Shown: positions 8,661 through 17,780, counted from the first letter of the stretch. The stretch is DNA of 62,472 nt from an uncultured Prevotella sp. (GCA_900539625.1 UQCW01000010.1:1-62472), one strand, 5' to 3'. Made by a program: numbers and translations. The notes: generated by a model from the letters alone, not told the origin.

Positions 8661-9392
8661 TCAGGAGGCAGGCAGTTCCGTTTCCACGTCCTGCTGAGCC
8701 AACCATTCCTCAAACGATTCCAGCGTGAAGCAGTCCTTTTCGCCGTATTCACCCACGCGTGTTCTTCTGAGCGCCGTGAGGTGCGCACCGCTATTGAGGG
8801 CTTCGCCGATGTCGCGTGCCAAGGCACGGATGTAGGTGCCTTTTGAACATACCACGCGGATGGTGATGCTGGGTGTCTCTCCCCCGAGGTCAGCTTCGAG
8901 GAGTTCGATTTCGTCAATGCGCAGCGGTTTGGCTTTAAGCTGCACCTCTTCTGCTTTCTGTCCCATGCGAGCCAGATCGTAGGCGCGTTTGCCTTCCACT
9001 TTGCAGGCCGAGAACACAGGTGGCACCTGCATGATTTCGCCCACGAAAGTGGTGAGAACGCGTTCCACGTCCTCACGTGTGATGTGTTCCGTGGGGTAAG
9101 TCTGGTCAATCTCGTGCTCGAGGTCGAAGCTGGGCGTTGTGGCGCCCAGGCGCAGTGTGGCGATGTATTCCTTCACGCCGCTCTGCAGCGCTTCGATGCG
9201 CTTCGTGGCGCGTCCCGTGCAGAGAATGAGCACACCGGTGGCCAGAGGGTCGAGCGTGCCGGCGTGTCCCACTTTTATTTTCTTGCCGCCCATAGCCTGC
9301 GAAATCAGCCAGCGCACTTTCGCCACGAGCTGAAACGACGTCATGTTGAGCGGCTTGTCGAAGGGCAGTATTTGTCCGGTTAAGAAATTCAT
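8661..9392 (-). CDS. truB: tRNA pseudouridine-55 synthase TruB
   Basis: 243 residues from the ATG at 9392 (MNFLTGQILPFDKPLNMTSF). Upstream in-frame codons would give an unlikely leader. TruB converts U55 to pseudouridine in the T loop of tRNAs. Visible are KVGHAGTLDPLATGVL with the catalytic Asp, the PPVFSACKVEGKRAYDLAR segment, and CSKGTYIRALARDIG. Its ATG overlaps the uppP stop as ATGA, indicating translational coupling. Confidence 0.96.
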   Translation of the reverse strand: MNFLTGQILPFDKPLNMTSFQLVAKVRWLISQAMGGKKIKVGHAGTLDPLATGVLILCTGRATKRIEALQSGVKEYIATLRLGATTPSFDLEHEIDQTYPTEHITREDVERVLTTFVGEIMQVPPVFSACKVEGKRAYDLARMGQKAEEVQLKAKPLRIDEIELLEADLGGETPSITIRVVCSKGTYIRALARDIGEALNSGAHLTALRRTRVGEYGEKDCFTLESFEEWLAQQDVETELPAS

Positions 9393-10225
9393 TTGCCTAA
9401 GATGAGTGGGAGAACAATGGTGAGGACACCTGCGACGACACAATAGTAGGCGAAATAAATGAGCTTACCTTTGCTCACGATGTTGATCATCCATTTGCAG
9501 GCTGCCATGCCAGAGATGAAGGCGGCGAGGAAACCGACAATCATGGCGCTCACGGAGAGACCGTTGAAGGCCTCGCTTACGCCCTTTTCAAGTGCTTCTT
9601 TGAGGTCGAGAAGGGCTTCGCCGAGGATGGGCGGGATAACCATGAGGAAAGAAAATTGCGCCATGCTGCTTTTCTTGTTGCCGAGAATCAGACCAGTGGC
9701 GATGGTGCTGCCAGAGCGGCTCAGGCCGGGCAACACGGCAAATGCTTGCGAGATACCGATGATGAAGGCGTCGCGTAGCGAGATGGTTCCCTTCTGGCGT
9801 GGACGTGCATAATAGGAGAAAGCCAGCAGGGCCGCCGTCAGGAGCAGACAGCAGCCCACGATGAGCAAACCGTTGCCGAAGATGGCTTCCACCTGCTTTT
9901 TAAAGAAGAGGCCAACGATGCCGATGGGAATCATCGAAACGACGATGTTGAGCACGTAGCGCTGGTCTTCATTGAGATAAGCCAGGCCTTGGCCGCCTGC
10001 GGGAGCAGAGAACATGCCTTTGAGGATTTTCCAAATTTGGCCGCCGAGCACAACGAGGGTGCTCAACACGGTGGCAACGTGAACAAGCACGGTGAACATC
10101 ATGTTTTTGTCGGGGTCAACGTCAAAGATGGCCGAGCCGATGGCGAGGTGGCCGCTACTGCTCACGGGAAGATATTCCGTGAGACCCTGGATGAGTCCGA
10201 GGACAAGGGCTTCAAGTGTATCCAT
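9389..10225 (-). CDS. uppP: Undecaprenyl-diphosphate phosphatase UppP (BacA)
   Basis: 278 residues from the ATG at 10225 (MDTLEALVLGLIQGLTEYLPVSSSGHL), which has the family's canonical N-terminal helix. UppP dephosphorylates undecaprenyl pyrophosphate at the inner membrane and so recycles the lipid carrier for peptidoglycan and polysaccharides. The second signature PGLSRSGSTIATGLILG is present, and about eight membrane helices are seen. It is coupled to truB by the ATGA overlap and follows the DUF3098 gene. Confidence 0.97.
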   Translation of the reverse strand: MDTLEALVLGLIQGLTEYLPVSSSGHLAIGSAIFDVDPDKNMMFTVLVHVATVLSTLVVLGGQIWKILKGMFSAPAGGQGLAYLNEDQRYVLNIVVSMIPIGIVGLFFKKQVEAIFGNGLLIVGCCLLLTAALLAFSYYARPRQKGTISLRDAFIIGISQAFAVLPGLSRSGSTIATGLILGNKKSSMAQFSFLMVIPPILGEALLDLKEALEKGVSEAFNGLSVSAMIVGFLAAFISGMAACKWMINIVSKGKLIYFAYYCVVAGVLTIVLPLILGK

Positions 10226-10302
10226 TTTTTGTTCTGAGTATGAAAAGTAAGGCAGAGCGACACACATATTTTTCGTGTGTCGTGGTCCTTCCTTATGGGT
10301 GG

Positions 10303-10563
10303 TTATGCTTCTTTCGTCTCGTTGTTTTCAATCTGCTTGTCCTTGGGCTTGAACACGATGGCAAAGATCATGAAGAGATAGCCGAAGAGGCAGACGATGG
10401 GTGCTACCTTGATGCGGCGGGCATCAAAAATGGAGGGATCGAACTGCGTTTCGTCCGAACCGTTTCCCGACATCAGGATGAAGCCGAGAATCACAATGGC
10501 CATACCGATGGTGAGGAGGATGAAATTGGTGCGGCCGAAAGCAAATACTTTCTTGTTGTTCAT
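10303..10563 (-). CDS. DUF3098 small membrane protein
   Basis: 86 residues with two membrane helices (about 13-32 and 53-70) and a charged C-terminal tail. VFAFGRTNFILLTIGMAIVILGF and DARRIKVAPIVCLFGY are typical of DUF3098, a Bacteroidetes family regularly found between ftsX and uppP. No biochemical function is established. Its placement suggests a link to cell-envelope growth or division, which is inference only. Confidence 0.9.
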   Translation of the reverse strand: MNNKKVFAFGRTNFILLTIGMAIVILGFILMSGNGSDETQFDPSIFDARRIKVAPIVCLFGYLFMIFAIVFKPKDKQIENNETKEA

Positions 10564-10617
10564 ATTGTTGATAGATATTTGTTTGCAGTGGATAATGGGC
10601 GGGGTGTATATAAGCCG

Positions 10618-10640
10618 CTTATTCTTTCACCATTACTAAT
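10618..10640. repeat. Solo end of the AGTAATGGTGAAAGAATAAG repeat family
   Basis: CTTATTCTTTCACCATTACTAA matches one terminus of the elements at 21.5, 49.7 and 57.6 kb. It lies between DUF3098 and the ftsX stop codon. No second end is seen nearby, so it may be a relic. Confidence 0.6.
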
Positions 10641-10649
10641 AAGCTTATT

Positions 10650-11525
10650 TTATTTGGTGAAAAGTTTGTCGTCGGACATGCGCAAGTGGCGGTTGACCGA
10701 TACGAACGTGCAGAACAGCGTGAGCAGGAGTGAGGCGGCTCCCACGCTGCCCAGCGTGAGCCACATCACTGTCGGGGTGACGATTTCAAACTGGCTGTTG
10801 TCGTTAAACTGCACCAACATTTGCATGGCTCCCATCAGGGCACCTCCCGCCACGAGGGCCGAAACAATGGCGATGCGTAGGCCGCGCAGCATGAACGGAC
10901 GGCGGATGAAGCTCCATTTGGCCCCCACGAGTTTCATGGTGCGGATGGAGAAGCGCCGTGTGTGGATGAGCAGTCCCATCGTGTTGCTGATGAGCACAAA
11001 CGACACGAAGATGAAGAGGCCGGCCACGATAAGTAGGGCGGTCGACGTCACGCGGATGGTGTTGGTCATCGTGTTCATCAGGTCAACGGGATAGACCACT
11101 TCCTTCACGCATTTCTTCTTCTCCAATGCTGGCATGAAGCGGGCGAGGCTGTCGGGGTTGGTGTAGTCGGCTTTGAGGAACACCTCATATTCTGCTGGAA
11201 TCGGACTTGCGCCGAGCATATCTTCGGGCGAGCTGCCAAGGTCGGCCATCATTTCTTTCGTGCCCTGCTCCTTGGAGATGTAATTCACCTGCTTGGTATA
11301 GGGCATGCGCTGAAGTTCCGTCTTCAGCTGGGCCAGTTCTTGGTTGGAGATACTGTCGTCGAGCAACACTTCCACCGTGAAATTCTCACGCACCGACTGA
11401 CTGAAATTTCTTGCCATCGTGACAAACATCACGACGGTGCCGAGCAAAATGAGCACCATTGTCAAACTGATGCAGGCGGAGATGGTGCCGAGCAGTCCGC
11501 TGCGTTTCCTAATATTCTTTGCCAT
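10650..11525 (-). CDS. ftsX: Cell-division permease-like protein FtsX
   Basis: 291 residues: an N-terminal membrane helix (about 20-41), a periplasmic domain of roughly 130 residues (EVLLDDSISNQELAQLKTEL, ISKEQGTKEMM), then three C-terminal membrane helices with the FtsX core (ISNTMGLLIHTRRFSIRTMKLVGA). FtsX works with the ATPase FtsE to regulate peptidoglycan hydrolases such as EnvC/amidases at the septum. FtsE is not adjacent here, as is common in Bacteroidetes. It is the first gene of the ftsX-folK operon. An EnvC-like partner is encoded at 22.5 kb. Confidence 0.93.
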   Translation of the reverse strand: MAKNIRKRSGLLGTISACISLTMVLILLGTVVMFVTMARNFSQSVRENFTVEVLLDDSISNQELAQLKTELQRMPYTKQVNYISKEQGTKEMMADLGSSPEDMLGASPIPAEYEVFLKADYTNPDSLARFMPALEKKKCVKEVVYPVDLMNTMTNTIRVTSTALLIVAGLFIFVSFVLISNTMGLLIHTRRFSIRTMKLVGAKWSFIRRPFMLRGLRIAIVSALVAGGALMGAMQMLVQFNDNSQFEIVTPTVMWLTLGSVGAASLLLTLFCTFVSVNRHLRMSDDKLFTK

Positions 11526-11626
11526 GTTGTTGATTATGTGGTGCTTCTTCCCTTCCGTTCCCCTCCTTCTCTGCGTTCGCGAGAAAGGGCAGGCTTCAAA
11601 AGAGCAGAATACGCCTTAAATTCGTA

Positions 11627-11634
11627 CAAAATTA
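11627..11634 (-). promoter_or_regulatory. Candidate -7 box of the ftsX operon
   Basis: TAATTTTG on the minus strand fits TAnnTTTG and would start transcription about 95 bases before the ftsX ATG. A TTTG (minus strand, 11659-11662) lies 24 bases upstream, slightly farther than the usual 19-20. Confidence 0.5.
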
Positions 11635-11743
11635 CAACATTTGTATTGTTTAACGCCCCAAATAATTAGGGTTTAACGAATATTATTGGTTGCACAGGGC
11701 TGCTGGTGGCAGGTATGGGTGGTCTCACATTGTAAGTAATATT

Positions 11744-11781
11744 GAAAAATCCCTACCCGCATGGTAATACACGGGTAGGGA
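11744..11781 (-). terminator. Intrinsic terminator after the metallophosphoesterase gene
   Basis: A perfect 10-bp stem (TCCCTACCCG at 11750-11759, CGGGTAGGGA at 11772-11781) is followed by TTTTTC on the minus strand. It lies 27 bases downstream of the stop. Confidence 0.9.
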
Positions 11782-11807
11782 TGACTATGTTATGAAGAAA
11801 ACTGTGG

Positions 11808-14800
11808 TTATTTCTTGACTACATCCTTGAAGAGCAGGAAGGCTTCGTCTTGATTGAGCGCTTTTCCGTACATGCGGGCGATGACCACATCGCCAGAGAG
11901 GTTGTATTGGGCGTTTTCGCTCGTGTGGGCATCACCGCCGACGGCAATCCACCAGGCTTCCTTTTTGGGAGGGAAACCGTAGCTGCCTTCTGCGGCTATT
12001 TCTCCGGCAGGTTCGCCGTCGATATAGATGCGTGTTTGGGCCTTATCCTTGTCGTAGACGGCCACCACATGGTAGTAGTGGTTGGCTTTGGCCTTTACGT
12101 TGCTCTTGAGCACCTTGTAGCTTCCGCCGATGTGGCAATAGAACTGGATGAGACCGCCTGAAGCCTGCTCGATGCCGCAGCCGCCGCTTTCCTGGGCGCT
12201 CATGGGGCAGACATTGTTCGTGTTGGTCGGCTTGTAGAGCACTTCGAAACTGAAACCATTGTTGAAGGCTTTTTGCATGGTTTCGTCGTTGGCATAGTCC
12301 ACGCGGTAGAAACTCTGTCTGCTGCCGGCAAAAGTGGCCTGTGTGCGGTTGTAGGTTTCGTTGAGCGAAGTTTTGGGCGCTTCGGTGCCAGTCTTCACGC
12401 TGATGTGGCGGCTGGAGACGTCGGAAACGTTGCCGTTGTCGCCAAATTCAAGGTTGAAGAGGTCGGCCGTCGGCTTCTTGGCGTCGGCCGACGGGTGGTA
12501 GTTGGCGCCAGTGGCATCTTCGTAGAGGAGGTAAGCTTCGTCGCGGCTGAGCGCACTGGTGTACATGCGGGCTACGGAAATCTCACCTTCGAGGGCATAT
12601 TGGCAATTGCTGCTGGTGTGGGCATCGCCACCGATGGCAAACCAGTGGGCTGCTTCATTAGATGGGAAATCGAAGTCGCCTTTGGCATCCATTTCGCCGG
12701 CGGGAGAACCGTTGACGAAGATGCGGGTCTTCTGGGCTTTCTTGTCATATACGGCCACGACGTGGTATGACTTGCCGGCTTCGGCCGTCACGGTGCTCTT
12801 GAGCACTTTATAGCCGCCGCCAACGTGGCAGTAGAACTGGATGAGGCCGCCCGAGGCTTGTTCGATGCCACAGCCGCCGCCTTCCTGGGCGCTCAGCGGG
12901 CAGACATTGCCAGTGGTGTTTGGCTTATAGTTTACTTCGATTGAGAAGCCATTCTTCAAGGCGTTCTTGATTTTCTCGTTGTCGTTGTAGTTCACGCGGT
13001 AGAAACACTGGTTGCTGCCCGTGAAAGAGGCCACGTAGCGGTTTGTCGTTTCGTTGAGCGAAGTGTTGGGGAGGGAGTTGCCATGAAGCACCTTCACGCC
13101 GTTGGCAGAAGCGTCGGTGGCAGTGCCGTTTTTGCCAAACTGGATGTCGAATAGGTCGGCTGTCGGCATTTTGGCATCTGGCGAAGGCACATATTTCGTG
13201 GTGGTGAAGGCCTCGCTGACGATGTATTCAGAGACGTTCTTGTAGGAGTCGAGTGCTTTGACGCGGGCTGTGAGGGTCTTGCCGTTGGGAATGCCCTCCA
13301 AGCGAACGGTGAAAGACTTCGGTGCGCGGCTATTGAGATAGTAGCCCGAGAAGATGCCGTGGTTGGCAAGCACTTCATCGCTGCCCTTCTCAACGAGTTC
13401 GATGACATAGTGGTGAACGTTTTCATCATCGGTGGCTTGCGGGAAGCTGACGGTGCAGCCTTCGTTTTCAACCTTCGTCACCTCCACTTTACTGTCGGCG
13501 GCCCACTTCGGAGCGTCGCCGCCTTTACGGGCCTTCGTGTAAACAAACTGGCTACCATCGTGTGGCGCGTTGATATACCAGCGTGGCAGGATTTCTTCGT
13601 TGGTGTAAGTGTCCCATCGTTCAACTTCCACGTTGGAGGCCTTGTCGACATTCACGATACACCCCTCAGTGACGTAGTCGTATTTTGCTGGGTGGATACC
13701 TTCGTTGACAACGCCCGGTTCTATTTCGCTGTAAGTGCAGCTGCCATCGTTGATGGTGGTGTAGTTGGTCTGGTCGATGGAGCGTGGGTCTGCCAAGGGG
13801 AAGTGAGAGTGTCCGGCGAAGAGAACGACTTGCGGATATTTCTTCAGCACATTGTCGTAGACGTTGGTGCCCCAGCCGCCTTCACCTTGACAAGAACCAT
13901 AGACCGTGTTGGTCGGCGGAACGTGGGTGAACACGAAGATGGGTTTGCCAGGATAGTTCTTGGCGGCGCGGGCCAGGTTGTCGGCCAAGGCCTGGATTTC
14001 CTCGGGAGCATAGTCGCTCCAACTTCCGCCGTCCATGCTCGTCGTGATGAAAGGATAGCCCTTGATGTCAATGAGCTGATGGTAGGGCTGGTTGAGAACG
14101 AGGTAGTTCTTCAAGGCGTTGTCGGCATAGTTGTCGTGGTTGCCCATCATGACATAGACGGGGAGGTCGGCCGGCATGATGGAGCGGTCGTCAAACACCT
14201 TTTTGAACTTGACATACTGGTCGGGATTTCCCCAGTCGGTCAAGTCGCCGCAGATGAAGATGGCGTCGAGCTTTTCGCCGCAGTTCTGAAGGTTTTTCAA
14301 AGCCTTCGGCACTTTAACCATCGGGCCTTCGCCGACGTTGTTTCCGAAATGGGTGTCGGAGATGACGGCAAAGCGGGGATAGCCGCGAAACGACTGCTCT
14401 ACGCTGATGGTCAGGCTCTTTGCCTTTCCGGCTTTGTCGCTGACGGTGATGTTGTCAGTGCGGCTGGTGCCGGCTTGTGCCAGTTGGGTGGCCTTGAAAC
14501 TGTAAGTGACGGTGTAGTCGCCGTCTTTATTCGACGAACTGGTGGTGATCCATTCCGGTGTCTTCACGTCAACCTCCGTGTTGGTGGTCAGGGTGACGGT
14601 GAAGTCGGTGGCGTTGTCAGAGAGCGTAATCTTTTGGGCGTTGCTCAGAATGGCGGGAGCCGAACCGAGCTGGCTTATTTCATAGGTGTGGCTGTTGTTG
14701 TCGCGTGCCACGAGGTTGAGTGTGGCTTGACGGGCTTCCTTTCCCGCGTTGGCTTCCACCTTTACGGCGAAACTGCCATCGGGATTGATGGTGGTGGTGC

Positions 14801-15017
14801 ACCATTGGGCCTTTCCTGTGTTGAGAGCGTATTTCAAATTGGTGTTGACCGATACGGTTTTTTGGCCTTCGGCTGAGGTGAACTGCAAATTGTTGGCCGA
14901 TTGGTCAACCGCCAAGTGTGAGGCACCCTCACGAGGGGCCGACGTGACGAGCACCACTTGCGCGGAAGCAGCGACCGCCATCGCGCAGCCTATGATGGTA
15001 GAATAGATTCTATTCAT
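11808..15017 (-). CDS. Large secreted metallophosphoesterase with BACON and two LamG-like domains
   Basis: 1069 residues with a signal peptide (cleavage near AASA-Q20). Two BACON-like beta domains (about 25-118 and 120-208) lead to a calcineurin-type phosphoesterase (about 213-440) with DTH at 221-223, GDLTDWG from 257, GNHD at 292-295, THVP and GHSH. A fibronectin-like stretch follows. Two concanavalin/LamG-like domains (about 640-835 and 855-1065) are clear internal duplicates, sharing FYRV-Y-N, CGIEQASGGLIQFYCH and Y-VVAVYDK. BACON and LamG modules usually bind carbohydrate or mucin, so a surface or vesicle enzyme is likely. The substrate is unknown. No T9SS tail is seen, unlike its upstream neighbour. 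Confidence 0.88.
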   Translation of the reverse strand: MNRIYSTIIGCAMAVAASAQVVLVTSAPREGASHLAVDQSANNLQFTSAEGQKTVSVNTNLKYALNTGKAQWCTTTINPDGSFAVKVEANAGKEARQATLNLVARDNNSHTYEISQLGSAPAILSNAQKITLSDNATDFTVTLTTNTEVDVKTPEWITTSSSNKDGDYTVTYSFKATQLAQAGTSRTDNITVSDKAGKAKSLTISVEQSFRGYPRFAVISDTHFGNNVGEGPMVKVPKALKNLQNCGEKLDAIFICGDLTDWGNPDQYVKFKKVFDDRSIMPADLPVYVMMGNHDNYADNALKNYLVLNQPYHQLIDIKGYPFITTSMDGGSWSDYAPEEIQALADNLARAAKNYPGKPIFVFTHVPPTNTVYGSCQGEGGWGTNVYDNVLKKYPQVVLFAGHSHFPLADPRSIDQTNYTTINDGSCTYSEIEPGVVNEGIHPAKYDYVTEGCIVNVDKASNVEVERWDTYTNEEILPRWYINAPHDGSQFVYTKARKGGDAPKWAADSKVEVTKVENEGCTVSFPQATDDENVHHYVIELVEKGSDEVLANHGIFSGYYLNSRAPKSFTVRLEGIPNGKTLTARVKALDSYKNVSEYIVSEAFTTTKYVPSPDAKMPTADLFDIQFGKNGTATDASANGVKVLHGNSLPNTSLNETTNRYVASFTGSNQCFYRVNYNDNEKIKNALKNGFSIEVNYKPNTTGNVCPLSAQEGGGCGIEQASGGLIQFYCHVGGGYKVLKSTVTAEAGKSYHVVAVYDKKAQKTRIFVNGSPAGEMDAKGDFDFPSNEAAHWFAIGGDAHTSSNCQYALEGEISVARMYTSALSRDEAYLLYEDATGANYHPSADAKKPTADLFNLEFGDNGNVSDVSSRHISVKTGTEAPKTSLNETYNRTQATFAGSRQSFYRVDYANDETMQKAFNNGFSFEVLYKPTNTNNVCPMSAQESGGCGIEQASGGLIQFYCHIGGSYKVLKSNVKAKANHYYHVVAVYDKDKAQTRIYIDGEPAGEIAAEGSYGFPPKKEAWWIAVGGDAHTSENAQYNLSGDVVIARMYGKALNQDEAFLLFKDVVKK

Positions 15018-15111
15018 TCTTTTATCAAAATGTTTGAATTTTTAAAATGGCTATGTCCCACATGAAATTTATCAGGTTCCTTCGCTGGGGACATTTAGGA
15101 AAAATCAATGA

Positions 15112-16335
15112 CTATTTGACGAGAACCTTTGTGGTTGTGCCGCCTATGGTGACGAGGTAAACCCCAGGCATGAGTTTTTCTCCGGCCTTAGCTTGCTTGC
15201 CGCTCATGGTGTGGATGGTGTAGGGGGCCTTTCCGCTCACGCGGATGACACCGTTTTTGACGCTCACCGCCGGTTTCTCTTGAGATGTGGCATCGTCAAC
15301 GCCAGTGGCAATCGTTTCCACCTTCTTCAAGGTCCAGGCAAAGGCAGAGCCAACGAGGTCTTCGTCTTTGGGCGCTTTCTCTGGCGCGGTGTTGTCGGTG
15401 TTGGCACCAAGATAGCGTGTCACGTTGTCGTCGGTGGCAGTGGCTGAGAAGCAGTATTGTCCGTTGCCGAGATAAATGGCTGTCCAGGCATTGCCTTTAG
15501 CCACGATGGTGCCAGTGCGCAGGATATTGAAAGCACCGAACACTTCGGGGAGCGTTTGCAACTGGTGTTGGGTGGCACGGTTGACAAACTGTACGCCTTC
15601 TTTGGTTTCCACGGCACGCCATTGGGTGCTGGCATCGCTTTCGTCTGCCGCTTCGAGCACCACGCTGGCAGTAGCGTCGTCGCTGTCTTCGTTGGAGGTC
15701 TGTTCTTTGATGACCTGTCCGTTGAAATCCTTGGAGGCGTTGGTGAGTTGGTAATAGGTTTCCGTCTTGTCGTCGGAATATTCAATGCTATAATCAACAA
15801 ATGGTTTGAAGCTGAATTTGCTGTTGTCTCCGCTTCCCCAGGTCGTGTCAACCGTGATGATAAGGAAGTCATATCCAGCGTTTCCTTGATGAAGATATAA
15901 CTCGGCGGCGGGAGTGCTTGGAGCAGATTTGCTGCTTTCAAACTGATAGTAATCGCCGATTTTGTTGAGCTTGAAAGTCACGCTGGCGGTTTTGGCAAGC
16001 GCAGCGTGTCCAGTTTCCTGGGAGGCATCGTAGTCCAAGTCAAGTTGTAGGCCTGTGCTCTTGTTGACGACGACGTAGCTGCCATTGGCGTTCTTTTCGA
16101 AACGCCAAAGCTGTTTGCTTGTCACGTCGGGGTCAATGGACGCGGAGATTTCGCGGCCATACACTTTGCTTCCTTCAGCGGTGAAGACACGTCCGACACG
16201 GGTGTCGCTGCCAAGAACCTGGATGTAATACCATTTGGGGTTGTCGGCCGTACTGACTTCTGGCAATTGGGCTGCGAGCTGCATAGAGGCCGTGAACCCT
16301 AATGCCACGAGAAGAATTAATCGTTTTTTACGCAT
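15112..16335 (-). CDS. Secreted beta-trefoil (ricin-like) protein with T9SS C-terminal signal
   Basis: 407 residues. The signal peptide (LILLVALGFTASMQLAA) is followed by a ricin-type beta-trefoil-like region (about 28-155) with repeating W/Q-containing strands such as QLWRFEKNANGSYVVVNKSTGLQLD. The middle (about 175-340) looks like a second, weaker trefoil. The C terminus (about 345-407) has the shape of the type A T9SS sorting domain: VKNGVIRVSG, YTIHTMSGKQ, LMPGVYLVTIGGTTTKVLVK. T9SS clients are exported through the outer membrane and often anchored to A-LPS. It lies 94 bases before the phosphoesterase gene and may form one transcription unit with it. No catalytic residues are recognised, so a binding role is inferred. 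Confidence 0.75.
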   Translation of the reverse strand: MRKKRLILLVALGFTASMQLAAQLPEVSTADNPKWYYIQVLGSDTRVGRVFTAEGSKVYGREISASIDPDVTSKQLWRFEKNANGSYVVVNKSTGLQLDLDYDASQETGHAALAKTASVTFKLNKIGDYYQFESSKSAPSTPAAELYLHQGNAGYDFLIITVDTTWGSGDNSKFSFKPFVDYSIEYSDDKTETYYQLTNASKDFNGQVIKEQTSNEDSDDATASVVLEAADESDASTQWRAVETKEGVQFVNRATQHQLQTLPEVFGAFNILRTGTIVAKGNAWTAIYLGNGQYCFSATATDDNVTRYLGANTDNTAPEKAPKDEDLVGSAFAWTLKKVETIATGVDDATSQEKPAVSVKNGVIRVSGKAPYTIHTMSGKQAKAGEKLMPGVYLVTIGGTTTKVLVK

Positions 16336-16660
16336 ACGGTAATTAGATAGGTTTGAAGATTGGTTAGAAAAATTGGTTAGTTATAATCTTGCGCGGTCAT
16401 GGATTACCGCCAAGTCTAGTTTTTGAAGTACGTGAAAACCCAATAAGGGGGGCTTAACCCCTGGCAACTGTTTGCGAAATATATGGGCCGACACGTTTCA
16501 GTCATACGCAAAAGCATGGCTAAACGGCTCGCCTGAACAGCAGTTTTTTAGGTGAATTTAAGAAGACAGCCCGTATGCGTCTTTAATGGTGGTGGAAGCA
16601 ATATTCCGCCGGATGATTTGTATCCTGCCAAATCATCCGACAGAATCATGTGAAGTCCTA

Positions 16661-16684
16661 ACTTATTCTTTCACCATTACTAAA
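16661..16684. repeat. Relic end of the AGTAATGG repeat family
   Basis: AACTTATTCTTTCACCATTA is followed by CTAAA. It is embedded in a short inverted repeat AAGTCCTAA/TTAGGACTT spanning 16652-16700. Only one family terminus is recognised. Confidence 0.5.
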
Positions 16685-17233
16685 ATGGAAATTTAGGACT
16701 TTCAAAAGAGCTTGCATCGGCAGCAATGATTGGGTTGTATTTCTCATGGTGAAAACGGTCGCGTTGTCCTTGGCGGCGGCACGAAGTTTTGTTTGCGATG
16801 CCATATAGGCAGCATACTTTTACGGGGTATCGCGCCCTTGCCGGAACAATCGACAATCGCTCTCGTCTTTGTTAGGCTATTGTACTTGTATTGATTAATG
16901 ATTAGGCGTAAAATAAATTAGCACAAAATTAATTATTTTGTTTTATTCGATTGCGCAACGTGATTTTAAATAAGGATAAGCAGTTTTAAAAAAGTTCTTA
17001 AAAAAAGTGGAATTCTATAGCTTTTTACTACGTTTGAAGGAGGGTGTTGCGGAACAAACTGCAACGCGGCCTCGGTTGGTAGAGAGGTGCCCTTGAAAGG
17101 TAGGGTGTTCAAAATCTTGAAAAATCTCTGCATGGTATTTGACCAAATAGCATGACGATTGCGATGCTGCCTCTTCATCTGTATCTTCCCGAAACCGCAG
17201 ATGTCGGTAGCAGAAGCGTGTTTCTCGCTTCAG

Positions 17234-17346
17234 TCCCTATACTTTTTAGCGAACGCGGGACGAGGCACGACCGAACGCAGGACGAGACGCAATCGAACGT
17301 AGGGCGAAACGCAATCGAACGCAGGAGGGCGTTCGCTAAAAAGTAG
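17234..17346. repeat. 22-bp tandem repeats between inverted ends (copy 1)
   Basis: Starts TCCCTATACTTTTTAGCGAA and ends in the inverted GCGTTCGCTAAAAAGTA. Between the ends lie three and a half units of 22 bp of the form CGAACGCAGGACGAGACGCA plus two bases. A near-identical copy lies at 56577-56697. The right inverted end is shortened here. Short open frames through it are probably not genes. Confidence 0.8.
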
Positions 17347-17373
17347 TAAGATCGCAGGCCGACGCATTACTTT

Positions 17374-17664
17374 AGGGTGTTCAAGATAGAATATAAATAT
17401 TGTCAGCAGCGCCCTCGCAGTGGAGATTTGCGCTGGCCCGCATAATCGTCTGTTGCGGCGCCAGCATTGTAGCTCACTTTGCTCGCAAAGTGAGGGCCAC
17501 GAACACGTAGCGAATATAGCCAGCGTTTTAGGGCATATCTTCGTTGGATTTTTAGCCGTGTTTGGCCGCCATAATATTCGTCCCCCTCACTTTGCGAGCA
17601 AAGTGAGCTACAGTGCTTCGCCTCAGACCTTCACCAACTTAATATTTCAATTTTGAACACCCTT
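17374..17664. repeat. Putative non-autonomous element with AGGGTGTTCAA ends
   Basis: Left end AGGGTGTTCAAGATAGAA, right end (reversed) AGGGTGTTCAAAATTGAA, an imperfect terminal repeat of about 25 bp. Inside are two inverted copies of a palindromic block, TCACTTTGCTCGCAAAGTGA at about 17473 and its reverse complement at about 17584, flanked by GTAGC/GCTAC. No transposase is encoded. A related TCACTTTGCG...GTGAGCTAC block is at about 30602. Confidence 0.6.
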
Positions 17665-17697
17665 GTTTTATGGGATGGTTTGTGCGTGGCGTTTTGC

Positions 17698-17740
17698 AAA
17701 AAACGCCCGGAAGCAAGGTCGCTTCCAGGCGTTTTTATAT
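17698..17740. terminator. Strong hairpin with T run
   Basis: AAAAAACGCCCGGAAGC (17698-17714) pairs with GCTTCCAGGCGTTTTTA (17721-17737), with T-rich sequence on both strands. No plus-strand gene precedes it, so it may back up termination of sufE on the minus strand or belong to the neighbouring element. Confidence 0.7.
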
Positions 17741-17780
17741 TTTTTCTTAATCGGGCAGCCGTTTGAGGTAAACAAAGAAA

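Noticed and set aside
16966..17178. 70-codon minus-strand frame in the gene-free stretch
   Set aside because: It crosses a dispersed repeat motif, has no ribosome-binding site and no recognisable sequence.
17234..17346. 22-bp tandem array considered as a CRISPR array
   Set aside because: Units are directly adjacent with no unique spacers and no cas genes are present.
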